A DNA stretch of 45,091 nt from an uncultured Blautia sp. (GTDB lineage Bacteria; Bacillota; Clostridia; Lachnospirales; Lachnospiraceae), in contig USDN01000018.1 of assembly GCA_900553515.1 (NCBI GenBank), positions 1 through 45,091 of the forward strand, in the 5' to 3' direction. Both the position numbers and the translations under genes were made by a program. The notes beneath the pieces are model-generated. The model did no database searches and was not told the DNA's origin. It saw only the letters and a program-made list of their open reading frames with translations. Shown here piece by piece: positions 1 through 8,478 of the stretch (position 1 is the stretch's first letter; each line of letters opens with the position of its first letter).

Positions 1-3
1 TTT

Positions 4-44
4 AAAGAAAAAAGCCCAAAAATCAATGAATTAGGGCTTGAAAT
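4..44 (-). terminator. Leftward intrinsic terminator at left edge
   Basis: AAGCCC at 12-17 pairs with GGGCTT at 34-39 around a 16-nt loop. Read on the minus strand the second arm runs directly into a T-rich tract (GGGCTTTTTTCTTT), the form of a rho-independent terminator for leftward transcription. There is no leftward gene to its right, only the rightward binding-protein gene, so it is out of place and probably marks a rearrangement junction. Confidence 0.55.
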
Positions 45-80
45 TATAGGAAGGTTATCAGTGCGTTAATAGTCAGTGTT

Positions 81-1313
81 GTGGCAATTGGTATACTTAC
101 CGGATGCGGTGAATCTTCGGATGGAAATTCTTCTGCACAGGGGGGAAAAACAGAACTGGAGTTGTTTTCCAGCAAAGCAGAGAACAAAGACATTCTTCAG
201 CAGTTAGTGGATAAATTTAACAAAACTCATGAGAATGTGACAATTAAGATCACAGCACCGGCAGATGCAGGAACTGTATTAAAGACCAGAATGGCTAAAA
301 ATGATATGCCGGATATTGTCATGATGGGCGGAGATAACAACTATACAGAAGTAGAGAGTGCGGGAATGCTGGTTGATCTGAGTGATCAGGATTATATTTC
401 AAATATTCAGGAATCTTATATGCAGATGGTTTATGATGTAAACCGGGACAAAGAAGAAAAAGCATATGGCGTCCCATATGCGGCAAATGCATCAGGAGTG
501 ATTTATAACGTTGATAAATTTAAAGAACTTGATCTTGAAATCCCGAAAACATGGGACGAATTTATTGCAGTGCTGGACAGATTGAAAGAAGCAGGAGAAC
601 AGCCTCTTCTTATGACCTGTAAAGACACATGGACAGGTCTTTGCCCATGGAACAGCATGGCTCCGGATCTTCAGCCGGATGGATTTACAGATGATCGTAA
701 AGCAGATAAAACAACTTTTGTGGGAACTCATGAAGAAGTTGCAGAAAAATATCTGACACTTCTTGATTATGCACAGGATGATTTCATGGGTTTAACCTAT
801 AATGATGGAAATAAAGAGTTTGCGAACGGTGGAGCTGCTATGGTTATTAATGGTAACTGGGCGATCAATCAGTACAAAAATTCTAATCCGGATATCAATG
901 TTAATATGTTTGCTTTTCCGGCATCTAATGATGAATCAAAAAACTATGTGACTTCTGGTGTTGACGTGCTTCTTGGCGTATGCAAAGACAGTGAAAATGA
1001 AGAAATGGCAAAAGAGTTTGTGTCTTTTATGATGGAGCCGGAAAATGCACAGACTTATATTGACGATCAGTTTGCTTTTTCTGCAGTAAAGGGAGTGGAA
1101 CAGAAGAATGAAACCGTTACTGGTGTAAAAGAGGATATTGCAAATGGGAAGGTGGCAAACTTCCCGGATCATTACTATCCATCAGGTTTTGATCTTCCTT
1201 CACTTATTTCAGAAATGTGCCTGAATTATTCCAATGGGATGGATAATCAGGAAAATGTGGAGCAGTTTCTGAAACAGTGCGATGAAAAATATGATATTGC
1301 TAATGTAGATTAA
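81..1313 (+). CDS. Carbohydrate ABC transporter substrate-binding lipoprotein, 5' end damaged
   Basis: Extracellular sugar-binding lipoprotein of the family-1 solute-binding type, feeding the two permeases just downstream. The lipobox LTGC is at residues 7-10 when counted from the GTG at 81, followed by a Ser/Gly-rich linker and an ELELFSSKAE-type first strand; the length from the GTG is 410 residues, about normal. The reading frame stays open upstream to a TGA at 39-41 and encodes a proper signal-peptide core (RKVISALIVSVVAIGIL), but no ATG, GTG or TTG lies where Met should precede RKV. A start at GTG 81 would leave too short a signal peptide with no positive charge. The gene therefore looks broken at its 5' end, or the window begins at a rearrangement or assembly join. 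Substrate is inferred from the GH13/GH31 neighbours to be an alpha-glucoside oligosaccharide. Confidence 0.8.
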   Translation: MAIGILTGCGESSDGNSSAQGGKTELELFSSKAENKDILQQLVDKFNKTHENVTIKITAPADAGTVLKTRMAKNDMPDIVMMGGDNNYTEVESAGMLVDLSDQDYISNIQESYMQMVYDVNRDKEEKAYGVPYAANASGVIYNVDKFKELDLEIPKTWDEFIAVLDRLKEAGEQPLLMTCKDTWTGLCPWNSMAPDLQPDGFTDDRKADKTTFVGTHEEVAEKYLTLLDYAQDDFMGLTYNDGNKEFANGGAAMVINGNWAINQYKNSNPDINVNMFAFPASNDESKNYVTSGVDVLLGVCKDSENEEMAKEFVSFMMEPENAQTYIDDQFAFSAVKGVEQKNETVTGVKEDIANGKVANFPDHYYPSGFDLPSLISEMCLNYSNGMDNQENVEQFLKQCDEKYDIANVD

Positions 1314-1329
1314 GTGAGGAGATGATCTC

Positions 1330-2217
1330 ATGAAGAAAAAAGCAGCTCGCAGAAAACCTGCTGTTAATAAAGTCTATTATATTTATGTAGGAATCCTTGC
1401 AGTATTGTTCTTTACTTTTCATACGATACCTTTTCTGAAAGGCGTTATGTACAGCTTCACAGACTGGAAGGGGTATGGAAACTGGAATTTTGTGGGACTT
1501 CGTAATTACCTCCATATGTTTACAGATACTGATACAGGAAACGCATACATATTCACTTTTAAATTTGCAGTAATTACCACTGTTCTGGTAAACGTGATCA
1601 GTCTGGTCCTGGCATGTGCTTTAAATGCAAAAATCAAATTTAAAAACACGATTAAAGCATTTTACTTTCTGCCATATATGCTGGGCAGTCTGATCGTCGG
1701 ATTTATTTTTAACTATATTTTTGCGAATCTGATTCCGGATATCGGAAAATCACTGGGAATTAAAGCTTTAAGTGTCAATATCCTTGGGACAAGTAATGCA
1801 ATGTGGGGGATTATTGCCGTATCTCTATGGATCGGATGTGCTTTTAACACACTGATCTACATTGCAGGTCTGCAGTCAATTGATACAGATGTGTACGAAG
1901 CGGCTGATCTGGACGGAGCAACAGGATTCCGTAGATTTACAAAGATTACATTTCCGCTTCTTGCACCGTCCTTTACTATTAATATGGTACTTTCTGCAAA
2001 AGGTTATCTGATGGTATACGATCAGATAATGGCTATGACGGATGGCGGTCCCGGAACCAGTACTACATCAATAGCTGTGCTGATCTACAAAAAGGGATTC
2101 GGAGGCGGACAGTTTTCTTACCAGTCAGCGAATGCAGTGATGTTGTTTATTGTAGTGGTACTGATATCCATATTCCAGCTGCGTATACTTGAAAAGAGAG
2201 AGGAGAAATTAGGATGA
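1330..2217 (+). CDS. Sugar ABC transporter permease, MalF/MsmF-like
   Basis: Inner-membrane permease subunit of a CUT1-type carbohydrate importer, 295 residues. After a short basic cytosolic N-terminus there are about six hydrophobic segments. The cytoplasmic EAA loop that contacts the ATPase is visible as EAADLDGATGFRRFTKITFP near residues 196-215. It starts 16 bp after the binding-protein gene behind a GAGGAGATGATCTC ribosome site and overlaps the next permease by 4 bp, so the three are one transcript. No ATP-binding subunit is in the cluster; a shared MsmK/MalK-type ATPase elsewhere is the usual arrangement in Firmicutes. Confidence 0.9.
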   Translation: MKKKAARRKPAVNKVYYIYVGILAVLFFTFHTIPFLKGVMYSFTDWKGYGNWNFVGLRNYLHMFTDTDTGNAYIFTFKFAVITTVLVNVISLVLACALNAKIKFKNTIKAFYFLPYMLGSLIVGFIFNYIFANLIPDIGKSLGIKALSVNILGTSNAMWGIIAVSLWIGCAFNTLIYIAGLQSIDTDVYEAADLDGATGFRRFTKITFPLLAPSFTINMVLSAKGYLMVYDQIMAMTDGGPGTSTTSIAVLIYKKGFGGGQFSYQSANAVMLFIVVVLISIFQLRILEKREEKLG

Positions 2218-3056
2218 AACGGCGTACAGCAAATGTAAAAGAACGTTATAACTGGCCTGTTACGATCCTTTTGATCGCAGGAATTGTGCTGATCATTCTT
2301 CTGCCTCTTTATATGGCGCTGATGATTGCGATCAAGGATCCTTCAGATATGAATAATATTCTGGCATTACCTACAAAGCTGCGTCTTCAGAACTTTGTGG
2401 ATGCCTGGAATATGACAAATTTTCCAAGGAAATTTTTAAATACCGCGTTTATTACAGTGATCAATCTGGCATTTACACTGGTGACCAATTCATTTGCAGC
2501 GTATTGTATTACAAGAAACAGAAAGAAAAGTAAATTCTTTTCTGTCATGTATTATTACTTTATCAGTGCGATGTTTATTCCGTTCCAGGTGATCATGCTT
2601 CCATTGGTTGTCCAGGCAAACAGTTTTCATTTAGACAATATTTATGGGATTACATTTTTATATGTTATTTTTGGTCTTCCGATGAATATTTTTCTTTACA
2701 CAGGTGCGGTAAAAGGCATTCCGGAAGCCTTGGATGAAGCGGCAATGATCGATGGTGCAAATCCAGTACAGATTTTCGGCCGGATTATTTTTCCGGTATT
2801 AAAACCAACAACAGCAACCGTAGCAATACTTTCGTTTATGTGGACATGGAATGATTTTACCATGCCGCTGGTGCTTCTGAGCGATGAAAATCAGCAGACA
2901 TTACAGCTTGCACAGTATGTGTTTAAGAGCCAGTTTTCGGTAGACTATAATCTGGCATTTGCTTCTTATCTTCTGGTACTTGCGCCTGTACTGCTTGTTT
3001 ATATTTTCTGTCAGAAATGGATCATGAATGGTGTTGTGGCTGGTGCAGTGAAGTAA
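2214..3056 (+). CDS. Sugar ABC transporter permease, MalG/MsmG-like
   Basis: Second permease of the CUT1 importer, 280 residues, with six predicted membrane segments and the EAA loop (EALDEAAMIDGANPVQIFGR) near residues 170-190. It overlaps the preceding permease by ATGA, indicating translational coupling. The C-terminus (GVVAGAVK) is typical of MalG-type proteins. Together with the upstream subunit it forms the membrane channel for oligosaccharide uptake. Confidence 0.92.
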   Translation: MKRRTANVKERYNWPVTILLIAGIVLIILLPLYMALMIAIKDPSDMNNILALPTKLRLQNFVDAWNMTNFPRKFLNTAFITVINLAFTLVTNSFAAYCITRNRKKSKFFSVMYYYFISAMFIPFQVIMLPLVVQANSFHLDNIYGITFLYVIFGLPMNIFLYTGAVKGIPEALDEAAMIDGANPVQIFGRIIFPVLKPTTATVAILSFMWTWNDFTMPLVLLSDENQQTLQLAQYVFKSQFSVDYNLAFASYLLVLAPVLLVYIFCQKWIMNGVVAGAVK

Positions 3057-3086
3057 AATAAATACAGAAATAACAGGAGGCTCAAC

Positions 3087-4757
3087 ATGGAGAAAAAATG
3101 GTGGAAAGAAAGCGTAGTCTATCAGATCTACCCAAAAAGTTTTAAAGACAGCAACGGAGACGGCATTGGAGACATTAAAGGAATTATAGAAAAGCTTGAT
3201 TATCTGAAAGAACTTGGCGTAAATGTGCTGTGGATCTCGCCAATGCTTGAGTCTCCTCAGGACGATAACGGATATGACATTTCGGATTACCGCAGGATAT
3301 ATGAAGACTACGGAACTATGGAAGATTATGAAGAAATGCTTTCAGAGGCACATAAAAGGGACATTAAAGTTTTGATGGATCTGGTAGTCAATCATACGTC
3401 TGACGAACATAACTGGTTTATAGAAAGCCGTAAATCCAAGGATAATCCGTACCGTGACTATTATATCTGGAAAGACCCGGTCAACGGAAAAGAACCAAAT
3501 AACTGGGGCGGAGTATTCGGCGGTTCTGCATGGGAATATGATGAGAAGACGCAGATGTATTATCTGCATCTGTTTTCAAAGAAGCAGCCGGATCTTAACT
3601 GGGAAAATGAAAAGGTGCGCCGGGAAGTTTATGATATGATGACTTTCTGGTGTGAAAAAGGGATTGATGGCTTCCGAATGGATGTTATCAGTATGATCTC
3701 AAAAAATCAGGCATTTCCGGATGGAGAGGTTAAGAACGGGCTTTATGGGGATTTTAATCCATATTGTGTGCATGGCCCAAGAATCCACGAATTTCTGCAG
3801 GAAATGAATAAAGAAGTGCTTTCCAGGTATGATATAATGACGGTTGGTGAGACTTCCGGTGTTACCATTGAAGAAGCTCAGAAGTATGCCGGAGAAGATC
3901 GGAATGAGTTAAACATGGTATTTCAGTTTGAGCATGTAGAAGATGCCTGCGGTGATTATGGAAAGTGGACAACGGCAAAATTTAACTTCAGGGATTTTAA
4001 AAAGACCATGATCAAATGGCAGGAAGAACTGCAGGGAAAGGCATGGAACAGCCTGTTTCTGGGAAATCATGATCAGCCAAGAAGTGTCAGCAGATTTGGA
4101 AATGATAACCCTGCCTACAGAGAAACATCTGCAAAAATGCTGGCAACCTGTCTGCACATGATGCAGGGAACTCCGTATGTATATCAGGGAGAAGAGCTTG
4201 GAATGACCAATGCGTACTTTGATAAACTGGAAGATTATCGTGACATTGAAAGCATAAATTTCTTTGCAGAGCTGACAGAAGCAGGGATTATGACACCTGA
4301 ATATATGATGAAATGCCTGATGCTCAGAAGCCGTGACAATGCAAGGACGCCTATGCAGTGGAATGATTCTGCGCAGGGCGGCTTTACAAGCGGGGAACCA
4401 TGGATCAGAATAAATTCCAATTATAAGGAAATCAATGCAGCGCAGCAGCTGGGCGATCCAGCTTCAGTTTTTCATTATTATCAGAAACTGATCCGCCTTC
4501 GTAAAGAAAAAGAGATCATTGTTTATGGATCCTTTGAGGCTCTTTGTCGTGATGACGATAAGATTTTTGCTTATACAAGAAAACTGGATCAAAAAAAACT
4601 TCTGACAGTCTGCAACTTCAGTGATCAGGATGCTGAGATGGAGATCCCGGAAGAATTTGCAGGAGCGCAGTGTCTGATTACGAATCTGGGAAGAACTGTA
4701 TTTGACAGAAATTTTGTTTTGAGACCTTATGAAGCATTTGTATTATATAAAGAATGA
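3087..4757 (+). CDS. malL: GH13 oligo-1,6-glucosidase / alpha-glucosidase
   Basis: Cytoplasmic retaining glucosidase that removes glucose from imported short alpha-glucosides, 556 residues, the usual length for the GH13 oligo-1,6-glucosidase group. The Ca-binding DSNGDGIGD loop is at 21-29, NHTSDEH at 102-108, the nucleophile Asp199 in GFRMDV, acid/base Glu255 in VGET, and the third carboxylate Asp329 in GNHDQ. The residue after the nucleophile is Val200; in this family Val is characteristic of alpha-1,6-active isomaltase/dextran-glucosidase enzymes, whereas Ala or Thr goes with alpha-1,4 activity, so isomalto-oligosaccharides are the likely substrates (inference). Start supported by AGGAGG 11 bp upstream. 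Same operon as the importer and the GH31 gene. Confidence 0.92.
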   Translation: MEKKWWKESVVYQIYPKSFKDSNGDGIGDIKGIIEKLDYLKELGVNVLWISPMLESPQDDNGYDISDYRRIYEDYGTMEDYEEMLSEAHKRDIKVLMDLVVNHTSDEHNWFIESRKSKDNPYRDYYIWKDPVNGKEPNNWGGVFGGSAWEYDEKTQMYYLHLFSKKQPDLNWENEKVRREVYDMMTFWCEKGIDGFRMDVISMISKNQAFPDGEVKNGLYGDFNPYCVHGPRIHEFLQEMNKEVLSRYDIMTVGETSGVTIEEAQKYAGEDRNELNMVFQFEHVEDACGDYGKWTTAKFNFRDFKKTMIKWQEELQGKAWNSLFLGNHDQPRSVSRFGNDNPAYRETSAKMLATCLHMMQGTPYVYQGEELGMTNAYFDKLEDYRDIESINFFAELTEAGIMTPEYMMKCLMLRSRDNARTPMQWNDSAQGGFTSGEPWIRINSNYKEINAAQQLGDPASVFHYYQKLIRLRKEKEIIVYGSFEALCRDDDKIFAYTRKLDQKKLLTVCNFSDQDAEMEIPEEFAGAQCLITNLGRTVFDRNFVLRPYEAFVLYKE

Positions 4758-4772
4758 AAGGAATATTGTGAA

Positions 4773-6764
4773 ATGATCAGAAAGTACAGGTATGGTACGC
4801 CTTTTGACACAGAGGCGCTGACGGAAAAAATCGGGACGGCAGAGGGCGGTTTCCCTTATGGTAAAATCAGTCTGGAAAATGGATTTGTTTTTACTTATAT
4901 CATGGATGAAGAGGATATTGTTTATGGTCTTGGAGAATCCAATCGTGGAATCAACAAGAGAGGCTACTGTTATATCAGCAACTGTACAGATGATCCGGAG
5001 CATACAGAAGACAAACGATCCCTGTATGGGGCGCACAATTTCATTATTGTAAGCGGAAAAACAACGTTTGGACTGTTTTTTGATTATCCGGGAAAGCTGA
5101 CGTTTGATATCGGCTATACCAGAATGGATACAATGAAAATTTTCTGTGAAAATGCAGATCTGGATATTTATGTAATTGAGGGAGAAACTGCATACGACAT
5201 TGTGAAACAGTTTCGCCATGTGATCGGACACAGCTATATTCCGCCAAAGTTTGCTTTTGGCTTTGGACAGAGCCGTTGGGGATACACGACAAAAGAAGAT
5301 TTCTGCAAAGTTGCAAAAGGATACCGTGAGAACCATATTCCTATCGATATGATCTATATGGACATTGATTATATGCAGGATTTTAAGGATTTCACGGTAA
5401 ATGAAAAAAATTTCCCGGATTTTCAGGGCTTTGTTCAGGAAATGAAGGATCAGGAAATCCGTATGATCCCCATTATTGATGCCGGAGTCAAGGTAGAACC
5501 TGGATATGAAGTTTATGAAGAAGGCGTCAAAAACGATTACTTCTGCAAAAGGGAAGACGGAAGTGATTTTGTGGCGGCAGTATGGCCCGGTGATACACAT
5601 TTTCCGGATGTATTGAACAAAGATGCCAGGAAATGGTTTGGGGATAAATACCGTTTCCTTACAGATCAGGGAATCGAAGGCTTCTGGAATGACATGAACG
5701 AGCCCGCAATTTTTTATTCTGCGGAAGGTCTGGCAGAGGCAAAAAAGCTTGCGGCAGAATTTGCAGAAGATACCGGGGGCAGAGTCCATGCATGGACCAT
5801 GCAGGCAAAAATGAAAGATCTTGCAAATAATCCGGAGGATTACAGAAGGTTTTATCATAATGTGGACGGCAGAAAGATCCGTCATGACAGGGTACATAAT
5901 CTTTTTGGATTTAATATGACAAGAGCAGCTGGAGAGGCATTTGAACGAATTGATCCGGACAGACGTTTTCTGATGTTTTCCAGATCCTCCTATATTGGAA
6001 TGCACCGCTATGGCGGGATCTGGACAGGAGACAACAAATCCTGGTGGTCACATATTCTCCTTAATCTGAAAATGCTGCCGTCTCTCAATATGTGTGGATT
6101 CCTGTATACAGGCGCGGATCTTGGAGGATTTGGAGCGGATACCACCAGAGATCTTCTGCTCCGTTTCCTGGCGCTTGGCGTCTTTACCCCATTGATGCGC
6201 GATCACGCAGCTGCGGGAACAAGAGAACAGGAGTGCTATCAGTTTGAAAATATAGAAGATTTCCGTCATGTGATCGGAGTGAGGTATCGTCTTATTCCTT
6301 ATCTGTACAGCGAATATATGAAAGCGGCGCTGAATGATGATATGTACTTCAGGCCAATGGGATTTGTCTATCCGGATGATAAAATGGCAGTTCGTGTGGA
6401 AGATCAGCTGATACTTGGGAATGAGATCATGATCGCGCCGGTTTATGAACAGAATGCAAGGGGACGTTATGTTTACCTGCCGGAAGAGATGAAATTTGTT
6501 AAATTTCTGCCGGATGGAACTATTTCAGAAGAAATTCTTGAAAAAGGAGTCCATTATGTGGAGGTGGCTCTGAACGAAGTACCGCTTTTTGTCCGCAGTG
6601 GAAAATGCATTCCGGTCGCAGAAGCAGCAGAATGTGTAAAAGAGATTGATACAGAGCAACTGCAGCTGATCGGATATGAGGAAAGCAGTTATACTTTATA
6701 TGAAGATGATGGAATCCATAAAGAGTATGATAAAAAAGAGAATTACAGGGTGCTGAAGAGTTAA
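4773..6764 (+). CDS. GH31 family alpha-glucosidase
   Basis: Cytoplasmic GH31 glycoside hydrolase, 663 residues, no signal peptide, so it acts on imported sugar. The N-terminal beta domain carries the GLGE(S/R) signature around 52-56; the catalytic barrel starts near 160. The nucleophile is Asp307 in WNDMNEP and the acid/base Asp420 in WTGDNKS. A roughly 55-residue insertion (about 316-372) lies between the nucleophile strand and the next barrel strand. GADLGGFGADTT and RDHAA motifs follow. It begins 15 bp after the GH13 gene; the ribosome site AAAGGAATATT is moderate. Likely hydrolyses alpha-1,3/1,4/1,6 glucosides; exact linkage cannot be read from sequence. Confidence 0.93.
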   Translation: MIRKYRYGTPFDTEALTEKIGTAEGGFPYGKISLENGFVFTYIMDEEDIVYGLGESNRGINKRGYCYISNCTDDPEHTEDKRSLYGAHNFIIVSGKTTFGLFFDYPGKLTFDIGYTRMDTMKIFCENADLDIYVIEGETAYDIVKQFRHVIGHSYIPPKFAFGFGQSRWGYTTKEDFCKVAKGYRENHIPIDMIYMDIDYMQDFKDFTVNEKNFPDFQGFVQEMKDQEIRMIPIIDAGVKVEPGYEVYEEGVKNDYFCKREDGSDFVAAVWPGDTHFPDVLNKDARKWFGDKYRFLTDQGIEGFWNDMNEPAIFYSAEGLAEAKKLAAEFAEDTGGRVHAWTMQAKMKDLANNPEDYRRFYHNVDGRKIRHDRVHNLFGFNMTRAAGEAFERIDPDRRFLMFSRSSYIGMHRYGGIWTGDNKSWWSHILLNLKMLPSLNMCGFLYTGADLGGFGADTTRDLLLRFLALGVFTPLMRDHAAAGTREQECYQFENIEDFRHVIGVRYRLIPYLYSEYMKAALNDDMYFRPMGFVYPDDKMAVRVEDQLILGNEIMIAPVYEQNARGRYVYLPEEMKFVKFLPDGTISEEILEKGVHYVEVALNEVPLFVRSGKCIPVAEAAECVKEIDTEQLQLIGYEESSYTLYEDDGIHKEYDKKENYRVLKS

Positions 6765-6784
6765 ATACAGAGTCAAAGATTTCA

Positions 6785-6821
6785 GGCAGTTAGTCTATGA
6801 AAATAGGCTGGCTGCTTTTCA
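6785..6821 (+). terminator. Intrinsic terminator of the alpha-glucoside operon
   Basis: GCAGTTAGTCTAT (6786-6798) and ATAGGCTGGCTGC (6803-6815) form a 13-bp stem allowing G-T pairs, closed by a GAAA tetraloop and followed by TTTTC. It ends transcription of the importer/glucosidase operon 20 bp after the GH31 stop codon. Confidence 0.9.
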
Positions 6822-6880
6822 TTTTTGGGAAAAGCTATTATAATATACAGAGACAGACGATAGATGTAATGGAGGTAAAT

Positions 6881-7912
6881 ATGCTGGCTTATACATATGT
6901 TGAAAAAGGTAAATTTGAACTCAGGGAAAAACCGATACCAGTTCTTCAGGATGACAGAGATGCGATCGTTCGTGTGACTATGGCAAGTATCTGTACAAGC
7001 GATCTTCACATTAAGCACGGATCGGTTCCCAGAGCAGTACCCGGGATCACGGTGGGACATGAGATGGTCGGTATTGTGGAAAGCACAGGTTCTGCGGTAA
7101 AAACAGTGAAGCCTGGAGACAGGGTAACGGTAAATGTAGAAACCTTTTGCGGAGAATGCTTTTTCTGCAAAAAGGGCTATGTGAATAACTGCACGGATCC
7201 GGATGGCGGCTGGGCATTAGGATGCCGGATCGACGGAGGGCAGGCAGAATATGTGAGGGTTCCTTACGCCGATCAGGGGCTGGATCGGATTCCGGATGAA
7301 GTGACAGATGAACAGGCTCTTTTTGTGGGAGATATTCTGGCAACCGGGTTCTGGGCTGCACGGATTTCCGAGATTAAAGAGGAGGATACGGTGCTCCTTC
7401 TGGGAGCGGGTCCTACGGGAATCTGTACCCTGCTCTGTGTTATGCTTAAAAACCCTAAAAGGATCATTGTATGCGAAAAGGACCCGAAACGCCGTGAATT
7501 TGTAAAGGAGCATTATCCTCAGGCGCTTCTTGTGGAACCGGAAGAGGCGCAGGATTTTGTGAAAAAGCACAGTGACCATGGCGGCGCGGATGTGGTCATA
7601 GAAGCGGCAGGAGCCGGAGATACCTTCCGTATGGCATGGGAATGCGCGAGACCGAATGCTGTTGTCACAGTGGTGGCATTGTATGATGAAGCGCAGACAC
7701 TTCCTCTTCCTGACATGTATGGGAAGAATCTGATCTTTAAGACAGGAGGAGTAGACGGATGCGACTGTGAGGAAATCCTCCGGCTGATCCGGGAGGGAAA
7801 AATCGATACAACTCCTCTTATCACACACAAATATCCTCTTGCACAGATTGAAGAAGCATATAAGCTTTTTGAAAACAGAGAAGATCACGTTATAAAAGTG
7901 GCGATTGTGTAA
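6881..7912 (+). CDS. Zinc-dependent alcohol dehydrogenase (MDR family)
   Basis: NAD(P)-dependent medium-chain dehydrogenase, 343 residues. Catalytic zinc ligands are Cys38 (ICTSD) and His60 with Glu61 (GHE); the structural zinc site CGECFFCKKGYVNNC is intact, and the nucleotide fold shows GAGPTG. I chose ATG 6881 because GGAGG lies 10 bp before it; the longer frame beginning at 6797 starts inside the upstream terminator hairpin. It resembles threonine/sorbitol/butanediol-type dehydrogenases, but the substrate cannot be assigned. It stands as a single gene, separated from the next operon by a clear promoter. Confidence 0.88.
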   Translation: MLAYTYVEKGKFELREKPIPVLQDDRDAIVRVTMASICTSDLHIKHGSVPRAVPGITVGHEMVGIVESTGSAVKTVKPGDRVTVNVETFCGECFFCKKGYVNNCTDPDGGWALGCRIDGGQAEYVRVPYADQGLDRIPDEVTDEQALFVGDILATGFWAARISEIKEEDTVLLLGAGPTGICTLLCVMLKNPKRIIVCEKDPKRREFVKEHYPQALLVEPEEAQDFVKKHSDHGGADVVIEAAGAGDTFRMAWECARPNAVVTVVALYDEAQTLPLPDMYGKNLIFKTGGVDGCDCEEILRLIREGKIDTTPLITHKYPLAQIEEAYKLFENREDHVIKVAIV

Positions 7913-7920
7913 AAAAGTGG

Positions 7921-7950
7921 TTGACAAATGCAAGTTAGTTGAAGTATACT
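7921..7950 (+). promoter_or_regulatory. Sigma-A-type promoter of the YbaN/ABC exporter operon
   Basis: TTGACA at 7921-7926 and TATACT at 7945-7950 with an 18-bp spacer. The -10 box lies inside the first of two tandem 20-bp repeats, so a repressor binding there would block transcription. Confidence 0.75.
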
Positions 7951-7976
7951 TATCAACAAGTTAGTTGCAACATACT
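7931..7976 (+). repeat. Tandem operator-like repeats over the promoter
   Basis: CAAGTTAGTTG occurs at 7931-7941 and again at 7957-7967, each followed by a similar AAGTATACT / CAACATACT. The units are about 20 bp with a 26-bp period (two and a half helical turns). The first covers the spacer and -10 box, the second the expected transcription start. This is the arrangement expected of a repressor site; MarR-family regulators often control such exporter pairs, but no regulator gene is adjacent. Confidence 0.6.
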
Positions 7977-8054
7977 ATTAAAAAGACAGCATATCACAGC
8001 AGCTCCTTGAAGCTCACAAAACAGGAATTAATTTGCTGCAGAAAGGTTCTTGAA

Positions 8055-8444
8055 ATGAAGAAAATAACAAAATTATTCTGGATGATTCCTGGATTTTTAT
8101 GCTTGGGATTGGGATCCCTGGGGATTATACTTCCATTTTTGCCGACAGTGCCTTTTTATATGGCAGCTGTTTTTTGTTTTGCAAAAAGTTCCCGAAGGCT
8201 TCACCACTGGTTTGTTGGGACGAATCTGTACAAAAAACATCTGGACAGCTTTGTGCAGGAACGGGCAATGACTATGAGCACAAAGCTCCGGATCGTGGCA
8301 ATGGTTTCCGGGATTATGGGAATAGGATTTCTTTTAATGGAGGATGTACCTGCAGGAAGGATTTGTCTGGCAGCTGTCTGGTTGTTCCATCTTTTTTATT
8401 TTTTTTACAGGATACGTACGATTCCTGTAAACACAGATCAGTAG
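8055..8444 (+). CDS. YbaN/DUF454-family inner-membrane protein
   Basis: Small membrane protein of the YbaN (DUF454) family, 129 residues, function unknown. The family signature GLGSLGIILPFLPTVPFYMAA is visible at about residues 17-38 along with FAKSSRRLHHWF; three or four hydrophobic segments are present. I chose ATG 8055 (MKKITKLFW) since family members begin there and GAAAGG precedes it; upstream in-frame codons run back into the operator repeats. First gene of an apparent operon with two ABC exporter half-transporters, which suggests a role alongside the exporter. Confidence 0.82.
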   Translation: MKKITKLFWMIPGFLCLGLGSLGIILPFLPTVPFYMAAVFCFAKSSRRLHHWFVGTNLYKKHLDSFVQERAMTMSTKLRIVAMVSGIMGIGFLLMEDVPAGRICLAAVWLFHLFYFFYRIRTIPVNTDQ

Positions 8445-8478
8445 TCGGTCAGAAAAATAACAGGAGAAAATTTGCAGA

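Noticed and set aside
4743..6005. 420-residue open frame on the minus strand
   Set aside because: Antisense to the GH31 gene, Cys/His/Ile-rich composition without domains, and no ribosome site; the plus-strand gene has all catalytic motifs.
6797..6880. Longer start for the alcohol dehydrogenase
   Set aside because: It begins within the upstream terminator stem; ATG 6881 has the ribosome site and the family's N-terminus.
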